Below, one piece after another: positions 1 to 5,071 of a DNA stretch of 5,071 nucleotides; positions within the stretch are counted from its first letter, which is position 1, and each line of letters begins with the position of its first letter. Source of the DNA: Mycobacterium sp. Its GTDB lineage: Bacteria; Actinomycetota; Actinomycetes; Mycobacteriales; Mycobacteriaceae. The notes below the pieces were generated by a model. That model worked only from the letters and a program-made list of their open reading frames with translations, was not told the DNA's origin and made no database searches. Where the stretch lies: positions 1-5,071 of the forward strand of contig JAQSXQ010000208.1 in assembly GCA_029256565.1 (NCBI GenBank). The letters run 5' to 3'. Both the position numbers and the translations under genes were made by a program.

Positions 1-1682
1 GCCTTGAGCACGACGAACCCGCGCGGTGCCTGTCCCTTGATCTCGTCGGCGACGCCGATGACCGCGCACTCGGCGACCGCGGGGTGGGTCGCGAGCACGG
101 CTTCGATGGAACCGGTCGAAAGACGGTGTCCGGCAACGTTGATGACGTCGTCGGTGCGGCCCATGACGAACAGGTAGCCGTCCTCGTCGACGTAGCCGCC
201 GTCACCGGAGAGGTAGTAGCCGGGGAACGCCTTCAGGTAGGAGGCGACGTAGCGGTCGTCGTCGCCCCACAGGGTGGGCAGCGTGCCGGGCGGCAGCGGC
301 AGGCGGACGCAGATCGCGCCCTCCTCGCCGCGGTCGGCCTCGGTGCCGTCGGGGCGCAGGACGCGGACGTCGTAGCCGGGCATCGGGACGGTGGCCGACC
401 CTGGCTTGACCGGCATCTGCTCGATGCCGAGCGGGTTGGCGGCGATCGACCATCCGGTCTCGGTCTGCCACCAGTGATCGATGACGGGGATGCGCAGCTT
501 CTCGTCGGCCCACTGGTAGGTGCCGGGGTCGAGCCGCTCACCGGCTTGGAACAGGTAGCGCAGCTTCGAGAGGTCGTAATCGCCAACGTGTTTGGCGTCG
601 GGGTCGTCCTTCTTGATGGCACGCATCGCCGTCGGGGCAGTGAACAGCGTCTTCACGCCGTACTCGGCGGCAACCCGCCAGAACGCGCCCGCGTCGGGAG
701 TGCCGACCGGCTTGCCCTCGTAGAGCACCGTCGTCGCTCCGAGAAGCAGTGGCCCGTAGACGATGTAGGAGTGGCCGACCACCCAGCCGACGTCGGAGGC
801 GGCCCAGTACACGTCGCCCGGCTGCGTGTCGTAGACGTGGCGCATGGTCCACAGCAGCGCGACGGCGTGGCCACCGTTGTCGCGCACGATGCCCTTGGGC
901 TTGCCGGTGGTGCCCGAGGTGTACAGCACGTAGAGCGGGTCGGTGGCGGCGACGGGCACCGGATCGACGGCTTGCGCGTCGGCCATGGCGACGGCCCAGT
1001 CGACGTCGCGGCCCGGTGTCAGGGCGCATTCGTTGCCGTCGCGCTGCACGATGACGCACGTCGGGGTGTCGTGTTCGGCCGCCTCGAGTGCGGCGTCCAG
1101 CATCGGCTTGTACTCGACGGTGCGGGTGGGTTCGATGCCGCACGACGCCGAGACGACGACGGCGGGTCGGGCGTCGTCGATGCGGGCGGCCAGCTCGTGC
1201 GCGGCGAACCCGCCGAAGACGACGGAGTGGATGGCGCCGAGGCGGGCGCAGGCCAGCATCGCGATGACGGCCTCGGGGATCATCGGCATGTAGATGACGA
1301 CGCGGTCGCCCTTGCCCACCCCGTGCTCGCGCAGGACGCCGGCGAATCGCGCAGTGTGGTCGAGGAGTTCGCGATAGGTGTAGGTGCGCTTGGTGCCGGT
1401 GACGGGGGAGTCGTAGATCAGGGCTGCCTGCTCGCCGCGACCACCGTATTGATTCCCCGAGTCGCTGCGCTCCTGCCCGCCGTGAACATGCCGGTCGAGC
1501 GCATTCGCGCACGTGTTCAGCTCGGCGTCTGGGAACCAGCGGTACAGGGGAGGGTTGGAGTCGTCGAGGATGCGCGTCGGGGGGCGGGTCCAGGTCACCG
1601 CACGCGCCGCCTCGGCCCAGAACGCCTCCGGGTCGTCGATGCTGGCTTGAAAGACTTCCTGGTATCCGCGTGCGCCGGCCAT
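1..1682 (-). CDS. prpE: Propionyl/acetyl-CoA synthetase, PrpE-type (3' end cut by window)
   Basis: AMP-forming short-chain acyl-CoA synthetase: carboxylate + ATP + CoA gives acyl-CoA + AMP + PPi, in the cytoplasm, feeding propionate or acetate into metabolism. I read 560 codons without interruption from ATG 1682 to the left edge; about 70 residues are missing, including the C-terminal segment with the catalytic, acetylatable lysine. The N-terminus (YQEVFQASIDDPEAFWAEAAR) is the ACAS_N domain and aligns well with Salmonella PrpE, fixing the start. The P-loop motif YTSGTTGKPKG is at residues 254-264, DHWWQTETGW at 402-411, SGD near 492-494 and GRTDDVINVAGHRL at 508-521. Tryptophan after QTETG resembles PrpE/ACSS3 (QTESGW); acetyl-CoA synthetases usually have QTETGG. 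Propionate is therefore my preferred substrate, but acetate or another short acid is possible. Residues 68-81 look like an insertion. The gene diverges from the hydrolase. Confidence 0.92.
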   Translation of the reverse strand, partial: MAGARGYQEVFQASIDDPEAFWAEAARAVTWTRPPTRILDDSNPPLYRWFPDAELNTCANALDRHVHGGQERSDSGNQYGGRGEQAALIYDSPVTGTKRTYTYRELLDHTARFAGVLREHGVGKGDRVVIYMPMIPEAVIAMLACARLGAIHSVVFGGFAAHELAARIDDARPAVVVSASCGIEPTRTVEYKPMLDAALEAAEHDTPTCVIVQRDGNECALTPGRDVDWAVAMADAQAVDPVPVAATDPLYVLYTSGTTGKPKGIVRDNGGHAVALLWTMRHVYDTQPGDVYWAASDVGWVVGHSYIVYGPLLLGATTVLYEGKPVGTPDAGAFWRVAAEYGVKTLFTAPTAMRAIKKDDPDAKHVGDYDLSKLRYLFQAGERLDPGTYQWADEKLRIPVIDHWWQTETGWSIAANPLGIEQMPVKPGSATVPMPGYDVRVLRPDGTEADRGEEGAICVRLPLPPGTLPTLWGDDDRYVASYLKAFPGYYLSGDGGYVDEDGYLFVMGRTDDVINVAGHRLSTGSIEAVLATHPAVAECAVIGVADEIKGQAPRGFVVLK

Positions 1683-1688
1683 ACCGGC

Positions 1689-1694
1689 ACGGTA
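1689..1694 (-). promoter_or_regulatory. Candidate -10 box for the acyl-CoA synthetase (leaderless start)
   Basis: On the minus strand this reads TACCGT, matching the actinobacterial TAnnnT -10 pattern. Its last T lies at position -7 relative to the A of ATG 1682, exactly where a -10 box should be if transcription starts on the start codon. No Shine-Dalgarno sequence is present before the ATG, which agrees with a leaderless mRNA. No convincing -35 box is visible. TAnnnT is a weak motif and can occur by chance. Confidence 0.4.
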
Positions 1695-1736
1695 GCGCGC
1701 CGGGCGGTGGCGACGGGGCCTGTCGGTGGGTTCGAG

Positions 1737-1752
1737 AGTTCCCTATAGTTCC
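1737..1752 (+). repeat. AGTTCC direct repeat, 10-bp period, around the hydrolase -10 box
   Basis: AGTTCC occurs at 1737-1742 and again at 1747-1752, a 10-bp period or one helical turn. A further GTTC is at 1730-1733. The second copy overlaps the end of the candidate -10 box, so a protein bound to these repeats on one DNA face could repress the hydrolase. Short repeats like this can also arise by chance. Confidence 0.25.
1744..1749 (+). promoter_or_regulatory. Candidate -10 box for the hydrolase gene
   Basis: TATAGT is one base from the TATAAT consensus and fits TAnnnT. With the final T at -7, transcription would start at G1756, two bases before ATG 1758, so the mRNA would be leaderless or nearly so. 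The only purine-rich stretch before the ATG (AAGG at 1753-1756) is too close to serve as a normal ribosome binding site, which supports this. TGTCGG at 1721-1726 has 17-bp spacing but is a poor -35 match. Confidence 0.5.
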
Positions 1753-1757
1753 AAGGC

Positions 1758-2672
1758 ATGGCTACTGACACGACGTTGAACAACCCGTCGTCCGACGATC
1801 AAGAGCCGCCTCCCATCGCGGGGGTGCGCCGGTCGTTCGTCGAAGCGCGGGGTGTGCGGTTCCACGTCACCGAGGCGGGTCCCGCCGACGGCCGGCCCGT
1901 CATCGCCCTGCACGGCTGGCCACAGCACCATTGGGCGTACCGGGATCTGCTGGCCGACCCGCCGCCGGGGTTGCGGATCATCGCGCCCGACCTGCCGGGC
2001 TACGGGTGGTCTGGGCCTGCGCCGCACCAGTGGGCGAAGGAGGACGTCGCCAGCGACGTGCTGGCGCTCATCGAGGCGCTGGGTTTGGACCGGGTGCTGC
2101 TGATCGGCCACGACTGGGGCGCCTACATCGGCTATCTGATGGTGTTGCGGGAGCCCGAGCGGTTCGAGGGCTATCTGGTGTTGAACATGGCCCACCCGTG
2201 GCAGACCGCGCGATCGGTGGGCCCGCACCTGTGGCGGTTCGCGCTGTACCAGCCGTTCGTCGCGTCGATCGGCGTCCCGCTGCAACAGCGCACCCCGTAC
2301 CTGGAGCGGCTGGTGTTCCAATTCGGTCCGGCCCGGCACCGGTTGAATCGCGAGGTGGCTCGCGTCTACGCCGACCGCTTCAAGACCGACGTGGGGGCGC
2401 GGTCGGGAACCGACACCTACCGGACCTTCCTGCGCCGCGAATTGTTCTCTGGTGCAAGCAATCCCGAGACCCGGCGGACCGCCGTGCCCATCCGCGTGCT
2501 GTTCGGGCTCGGCGATGTCGCCGTGCACCCGTCGCTGGCGTCGCCCGAGACCGCGAAGGCCGACGACTACACGTTCGAGTCGGCCGAGACGGGGCACTTC
2601 ATCCTCGACGAGCGGCCGGATCTGGTGCGCGCGAAGCTGATCGGCCTGGCCGAGGAGACGGCGGCGGGCTGA
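1758..2672 (+). CDS. Alpha/beta hydrolase, epoxide hydrolase group
   Basis: 304-aa cytoplasmic alpha/beta-hydrolase with no signal peptide or membrane segment. The oxyanion-hole motif HGWP is at residues 52-55. The nucleophile elbow GHDWGA is at 117-122 with Asp119 as likely nucleophile. Asp253 (GLGD) is the likely acid and His280 (ETGHFILDERP) the catalytic base. An aspartate nucleophile in GHDWG next to HGWP is the signature of epoxide hydrolases and haloalkane dehalogenases, which act through a covalent ester intermediate. Tyr221 (TYRTFLRREL) in the lid could activate an epoxide, as in that family; this is inferred. The substrate cannot be read from the sequence. Residues 1-25 form a polar, proline-rich leader before the fold begins near FVEARGVRF. 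The ATG lies just after a good -10 box. The gene diverges from the acyl-CoA synthetase, and the tetR gene downstream is too distant to assume a shared operon. Confidence 0.88.
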   Translation: MATDTTLNNPSSDDQEPPPIAGVRRSFVEARGVRFHVTEAGPADGRPVIALHGWPQHHWAYRDLLADPPPGLRIIAPDLPGYGWSGPAPHQWAKEDVASDVLALIEALGLDRVLLIGHDWGAYIGYLMVLREPERFEGYLVLNMAHPWQTARSVGPHLWRFALYQPFVASIGVPLQQRTPYLERLVFQFGPARHRLNREVARVYADRFKTDVGARSGTDTYRTFLRRELFSGASNPETRRTAVPIRVLFGLGDVAVHPSLASPETAKADDYTFESAETGHFILDERPDLVRAKLIGLAEETAAG

Positions 2673-2738
2673 CGCTCGAAGCGTGTGAGTGTTACCGCGG
2701 GGCGGTGCCGGGGACGGATCCAATCCCCTCAGCCGGAC

Positions 2739-2787
2739 CCGTCCGATCGCACCTCCGGCGGGGGCAGTTTCCTGCCGCCTCGGACGG
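2739..2787 (+). terminator. Nested stem-loop after the hydrolase, possible terminator
   Basis: CCGTCCGA at 2739-2746 pairs perfectly with TCGGACGG at 2780-2787. Inside lies a second G+C-rich stem, 2757-2759 plus 2763-2767 pairing with 2772-2779 around a TTTC loop, with a three-G bulge. There is no U-tract, which is common for proposed mycobacterial terminators. It begins 66 bases after the hydrolase stop codon. It could instead be an mRNA structure or a protein-binding site. Confidence 0.4.
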
Positions 2788-2850
2788 TTACGACGACACC
2801 GGCCCCTTCGAGTAGCTGGCTGCTCCACTACCTCGCGGTACGCCACTCAT

Positions 2851-2868
2851 ATAAACACCGATGTCTAT
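2851..2868. promoter_or_regulatory. Imperfect inverted repeat, possible TetR operator
   Basis: An 18-bp inverted repeat, ATAAACACC/GATGTCTAT, with 7 of 9 positions symmetric, sits in an AT-rich island about 130 bp before the tetR start. Size and position fit a TetR-family operator used for autoregulation, but nothing in the sequence ties this site to this protein. TATAAA at 2850-2855 overlaps it and could be part of a promoter. Confidence 0.28.
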
Positions 2869-2940
2869 CTATCGCAAAACGAACGGCTGCCCGCTGACGA
2901 GGTCGTGCGCGCGAAATCCCATCGCCGACGGAATCGTGCC

Positions 2941-2946
2941 TATGAT
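2941..2946 (+). promoter_or_regulatory. Candidate -10 box for tetR
   Basis: TATGAT differs from TATAAT at one position and lies 48 bp before the tetR ATG, predicting a leader of roughly 40 nucleotides. No clear -35 box is visible. CTCGA at 2958-2962 and TCGAG at 2974-2978 form a short inverted repeat in the predicted leader. Confidence 0.4.
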
Positions 2947-2994
2947 CCTTGCTTGAACTCGATTTCCACACCCTCGAGATCCGCCCACCCAGAC

Positions 2995-3588
2995 ATGGAC
3001 AGTAAGAGACTTCGGCCAGGTCGGCAGCACCTCAGTCGCGACGAGGTGCGGTCTCACCAGCGCGAACGCATCTTCGAAGGCCTCGAGAGCGCGATGGGTG
3101 CGAAAGGGTACGGCGACACCAGCGTTGCCGACATCATCAAGATCGCCGCGGTGTCCCGGCAGACCTTCTACGAGTTGTTCGCCAGCAAGCAGGACTGCTT
3201 CCTGGCGAGTTACGGGCGTCGGCAGGGTGCGGTGATCGAAGCGATGCTCGATGCTCCGGCAGACGGGCCGCCGATACGGCGTTTCGGGGCGCTGCTGCGC
3301 AACTACCTGTCGGTGATGTCAGCCGATCCCGGCCTGTCCCGCCTGTACCTGGTCGGCGTGTACACCGCCGGGCCGGAGGCCATGGCCAAACGCCTGGAGT
3401 TGCAGCAGCAGTTCGTCGATGGCGTGGCGACGATCTTCGACGCCCGAACGGACGAGGACCTGTTCATGTGCCGGGCCCTGGTCGCGTCGATCTCCACCAT
3501 GGTCACCAACGCCCTGATCGAGGACGATCCCCAGGCCGTGCTCGACCTCTACGACCCGCTGGTGGAGATGGCGAAACGCCTCATGTAG
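2995..3588 (+). CDS. TetR/AcrR-family transcriptional regulator
   Basis: 197-aa DNA-binding regulator of usual family length. Residues 16-65 form the TetR_N helix-turn-helix: the first helix begins near RSHQRERIFEGLESAM, and TSVADIIKIAAVSRQTFYELF (42-62) is the HTH, followed by the family-typical SKQDCFLA. The rest (about 90-197) is the variable helical ligand-binding and dimerisation domain, so the ligand cannot be predicted. I chose ATG 2995 because it leaves a normal short N-terminal arm. The frame stays open upstream to about 2689, but that extension is proline- and arginine-rich and unlike the family. The ribosome binding site is weak. Likely targets by position are itself, the hydrolase or genes outside the window. 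The stop is followed after 9 bp by a strong palindrome that could terminate transcription. Confidence 0.9.
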   Translation: MDSKRLRPGRQHLSRDEVRSHQRERIFEGLESAMGAKGYGDTSVADIIKIAAVSRQTFYELFASKQDCFLASYGRRQGAVIEAMLDAPADGPPIRRFGALLRNYLSVMSADPGLSRLYLVGVYTAGPEAMAKRLELQQQFVDGVATIFDARTDEDLFMCRALVASISTMVTNALIEDDPQAVLDLYDPLVEMAKRLM

Positions 3589-3590
3589 TC

Positions 3591-3642
3591 GCGATTCGTG
3601 GAACATTTCCCGCGCCGAGCGCAGGAAATGTTCCACAACTGC
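3591..3642. repeat. Palindromic repeat, copy 1 (upstream of nuclease gene)
   Basis: GTGGAACATTTCC at 3598-3610 and its exact complement GGAAATGTTCCAC at 3624-3636 form a perfect 13-bp inverted repeat. After one mismatch (3611/3623) four more pairs (3612-3615/3619-3622) close a three-base loop. It lies 9 bp after the tetR stop and 48 bp before the nuclease ATG. The segment 3593-3636 aligns without gaps to 4542-4585 (33/44 identical), in the same orientation. It could act as a tetR terminator, a nuclease-gene operator or the end of a mobile cassette. Confidence 0.85.
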
Positions 3643-3684
3643 GGGTGGTGGGAGCCGTTTCGGGCCCGCGCGCGTCTAAAGGGC

Positions 3685-4557
3685 ATGTCTTCACTACTCG
3701 ACGATCACCTCCGTGACCACGACGGCGTCATCACCCTCGCCCAGGCGCAGGGCATCGGCCTCAGCGCGTACGCCGTCGAGCGACGCGTGCGAGCGGGTCA
3801 CTGGCGCCGCTGCACACCCGGCGTGTTCTTCGTCGAGGACAGGCAGTTCACCGACGCCGCGAGGGTGCGGGTCGGGGTGTTGGGCTACGGCAGTGACGCC
3901 GCCGCGAGCGGTCTGGCCGCCGCATGGTGGCTGGGCCTGACCAACTTCGCGCCGCAGATCGTGGAGGTCACCGTGGCGCGCGAGCGTCGACGGGTGCACC
4001 GGCCCGGCACGCGGCTGCGTCGTCGCGACCTGGCGCCCGCCGACCTCGTGGAGCGCCGCGGCTTGCGGGTGACGGCGACGCACCTGACCATCGTCGAGGC
4101 AGCGAGCCGCCAGGGTGGCGGTGCGCCACTGCTGGACCACGCGCTGCAGCGCCATCACGCCGAACTTCCCCAGCTGTGGCGGGCTCATCTGCGGAACACG
4201 GGACGGCACGGGTCGCCTCGCGCACGCCGGCTGTTGCAGGCCGCCGAGGACGGCACGCGGTCGGAGGCCGAGCGGCTGCTGTCGCGACTGCTGCGGGCCG
4301 CTGGCATCACGGGCTGGCAGGCCAATCGACGCATCGCCGGATACGAGGTGGACGTCGTGTTCCGCGGGGCGAAGGTCGCGATCGAGGTCGACGGCTTCGC
4401 CTTCCACACCGACTCCGATACCTTTCAGCGCGATCGCACCAAGCAGAACGCGATAGCGCTGGCGGGTTACCAGCTGCTCCGCTTCACCTGGCTCGACCTG
4501 ACCGAGTTCCCCGAGCGCGTCATCAGCGAGATCCACCGAGCGATTCGTGGCGGATAA
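3685..4557 (+). CDS. AbiEi-like winged-helix + DUF559/Vsr-like endonuclease-domain protein
   Basis: 290-aa protein with two parts. Residues about 4-50 (LLDDHLRDHDGVITLAQAQG ... WRRCTPGVFFV) resemble the AbiEi-type antitoxin winged-helix domain. Residues about 192-288 match the DUF559/Vsr-like endonuclease fold: SEAE at 193-196, EVDVVF with Asp223, IEVDGFAFH with Glu234, Asp236 and His241, then RDRTKQN at 249-255 and LLRFTW at 264-269. These conserved acids and the histidine make metal-dependent DNA cleavage plausible but unproven. Residues about 60-180 are an arginine-rich linker region I cannot name. No partner toxin gene of AbiEii type is adjacent. I chose ATG 3685 because the domain begins directly after it; a GTG at 3598 in frame would add 29 residues encoded by the palindrome. 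AAAGGG is one base from the ATG, too near for an ideal ribosome binding site. The last codons and stop lie in the second palindrome. Confidence 0.8.
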   Translation: MSSLLDDHLRDHDGVITLAQAQGIGLSAYAVERRVRAGHWRRCTPGVFFVEDRQFTDAARVRVGVLGYGSDAAASGLAAAWWLGLTNFAPQIVEVTVARERRRVHRPGTRLRRRDLAPADLVERRGLRVTATHLTIVEAASRQGGGAPLLDHALQRHHAELPQLWRAHLRNTGRHGSPRARRLLQAAEDGTRSEAERLLSRLLRAAGITGWQANRRIAGYEVDVVFRGAKVAIEVDGFAFHTDSDTFQRDRTKQNAIALAGYQLLRFTWLDLTEFPERVISEIHRAIRGG

Positions 4558-4595
4558 CCTGCGGACAGCGCAGGAAATACTCCACGAATCACTGC
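4540..4595. repeat. Palindromic repeat, copy 2 (between convergent genes)
   Basis: GATTCGTGG at 4542-4550 and CCACGAATC at 4582-4590 form a perfect 9-bp inverted repeat. Inside, CCTGCG at 4558-4563 pairs with CGCAGG at 4569-4574 around a 5-base loop. The element is the counterpart of the one at 3591-3642, with the outer arms intact and the middle of the stem eroded. It covers the nuclease-gene stop (4555-4557) and the kdpE stop (4589-4591), so it may also terminate transcription from both sides. Confidence 0.8.
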
Positions 4596-5071
4596 TGGAA
4601 GCGGTAGCCCATGCCGGCTTCTGTCAGCAGATGCTTGGGGTGCGACGGGTCGTCCTCGAGTTTGCGCCGCAGTTGCGCGAGATAGACGCGCAGGTAATGG
4701 GTTTCCTTCGCATACGCGGGCCCCCACACCTCCTTGAGCAGCTCGTCGCGGCCGACCAGTTTGCCGCGGTGCCGCACCAGCATCTCGAGCATGCCCCACT
4801 CGGTCGGCGTGAGGTGGACGTCGACCCCGCCGCGGGTGACCTTCTTCGCCGCGAGATCGACTGTGAAGGAGGCTGTTTCGACCACCGGCTCATCGGTCTC
4901 GACCGACGTCGCCCCGCGCCGCACGGCCGCCCGCAGCCGGGCGAGGAACTCGTCCATCCCGAAGGGCTTCGTCACGTAGTCGTCGGCGCCGGCGTCGAGA
5001 GCCTCGACCTTGTCCGACGAATCGGTGCGCGCCGACAGCACGATCACCGGCGCGGTGAGCCACCCGCGCAA
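4589..5071 (-). CDS. kdpE: KdpE-type response regulator (N-terminus cut by window)
   Basis: C-terminal 160 residues of an OmpR/PhoB-family response regulator; roughly 65 N-terminal residues, including the phosphoacceptor aspartate, lie beyond the right edge. Visible receiver-domain residues are the conserved serine in VIVLSAR, the aromatic switch Tyr and catalytic Lys in DDYVTKPF (visible residues 31-37). The winged-helix DNA-binding domain spans about 66-158. Its stretch GPAYAKETHYLRVYLAQL followed by RRKLEDDPSHPKHLLTEAGMGYRF is characteristic of KdpE. KdpE is phosphorylated by the sensor kinase KdpD and activates the KdpFABC high-affinity potassium transporter genes; none of these partners is in the window, and kdpD would be expected to the right. 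The stop codon lies in the palindromic repeat shared with the convergent nuclease gene, so the last residues (FQQ) may derive from or abut that element. An unrelated OmpR-family paralogue is less likely. Confidence 0.88.
   Translation of the reverse strand: MRGWLTAPVIVLSARTDSSDKVEALDAGADDYVTKPFGMDEFLARLRAAVRRGATSVETDEPVVETASFTVDLAAKKVTRGGVDVHLTPTEWGMLEMLVRHRGKLVGRDELLKEVWGPAYAKETHYLRVYLAQLRRKLEDDPSHPKHLLTEAGMGYRFQQ

Larger units (their letters stand above)
2673..2994. other. Non-coding region between hydrolase and tetR
   Basis: 322 bp without a convincing gene. The left half is G+C-rich and holds small inverted repeats, including GGGGA/TCCCC at 2710-2714/2724-2728 and the nested stem-loop at 2739-2787. 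The right half contains an AT-rich patch (about 2849-2880), unusual in this sequence, with an imperfect inverted repeat, and a TATGAT -10 box at 2941. I see no tRNA or other RNA gene. Reading frames here have compositions unlike the neighbouring proteins and lack ribosome binding sites. Confidence 0.7.

Noticed and set aside
84..1748. 554-codon open frame on the plus strand
   Set aside because: It lies opposite the acyl-CoA synthetase, whose minus-strand reading contains every family motif. Long antisense frames are common in G+C-rich genes, and this translation shows no recognisable domain.
1931..2815. 294-codon plus-strand frame overlapping the hydrolase
   Set aside because: It is an out-of-frame reading of the hydrolase gene, dominated by Arg, Ala and Gly, with no domain.
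1743..2846. 367-codon open frame on the minus strand
   Set aside because: It is antisense to the hydrolase, which has a complete catalytic motif set. The translation is arginine/proline/glutamine-rich with no domain.
2689..2994. N-terminal extension of the TetR protein
   Set aside because: The frame is open, but the added 102 residues are low-complexity and unlike any TetR N-terminus. A -10 box at 2941 within this stretch also argues that translation begins later.
2673..2994. Possible tRNA, small RNA or CRISPR repeat in the longest gap
   Set aside because: No cloverleaf arrangement or T-arm consensus was found, and there are no regularly spaced repeats. The hairpins seen are better described as terminator or operator candidates.
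3319..3636. Minus-strand frame beginning in the first palindrome
   Set aside because: It starts with MEHFLRSAREMFH only because the palindrome reads similarly on both strands; the rest is antisense to tetR.
3694..4536. 280-codon minus-strand frame
   Set aside because: It is antisense to the nuclease-domain gene, which has recognisable motifs; this frame has none.

Overview
The window is chromosomal DNA from a high-G+C actinobacterium, most likely a mycobacterium (Mycolicibacterium-like). This rests on the strong G/C bias at third codon positions, the mycobacterial character of the acyl-CoA synthetase and KdpE-type regulator, near-absent Shine-Dalgarno sequences, and -10 boxes placed as for leaderless transcripts. 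The genus is inferred from remembered family sequences, not from a search.

Layout, left to right. Bases 1-1682 (minus strand) carry a PrpE-type propionyl/acetyl-CoA synthetase whose last roughly 70 codons lie beyond the left edge. A 75-bp divergent intergenic region separates it from an alpha/beta hydrolase of the epoxide hydrolase group (1758-2672, plus strand). A 322-bp non-coding stretch follows, holding a nested stem-loop, an AT-rich island with an imperfect inverted repeat, and a good -10 box. Next is a TetR/AcrR-family regulator (2995-3588, plus). Then comes a 290-aa protein with an AbiEi-like winged-helix N-terminus and a DUF559/Vsr-like endonuclease C-terminus (3685-4557, plus). The right edge holds the C-terminal 160 residues of a KdpE-type OmpR/PhoB response regulator (4589-5071, minus), convergent with the nuclease gene.

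The most unusual structure is around the nuclease gene. Two related palindromic elements in the same orientation bracket it. The upstream copy is a perfect 13-bp inverted repeat just after the tetR stop. The downstream copy overlaps the nuclease stop codon and the kdpE stop codon. The copies align without gaps over 44 bases (33 identical by hand count). Combining the better-preserved parts of each gives a perfect 18-bp stem. This suggests a compact cassette of about 1 kb: a nuclease-like ORF with a palindromic repeat at each end, lying between tetR and kdpE. That reading is inference.

The genes do not form an obvious single pathway. The synthetase activates short-chain acids, the hydrolase may open epoxides or act on related substrates, and TetR could control the hydrolase, itself or unseen neighbours. 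The KdpE-type gene belongs to a potassium-responsive two-component system that would continue to the right.
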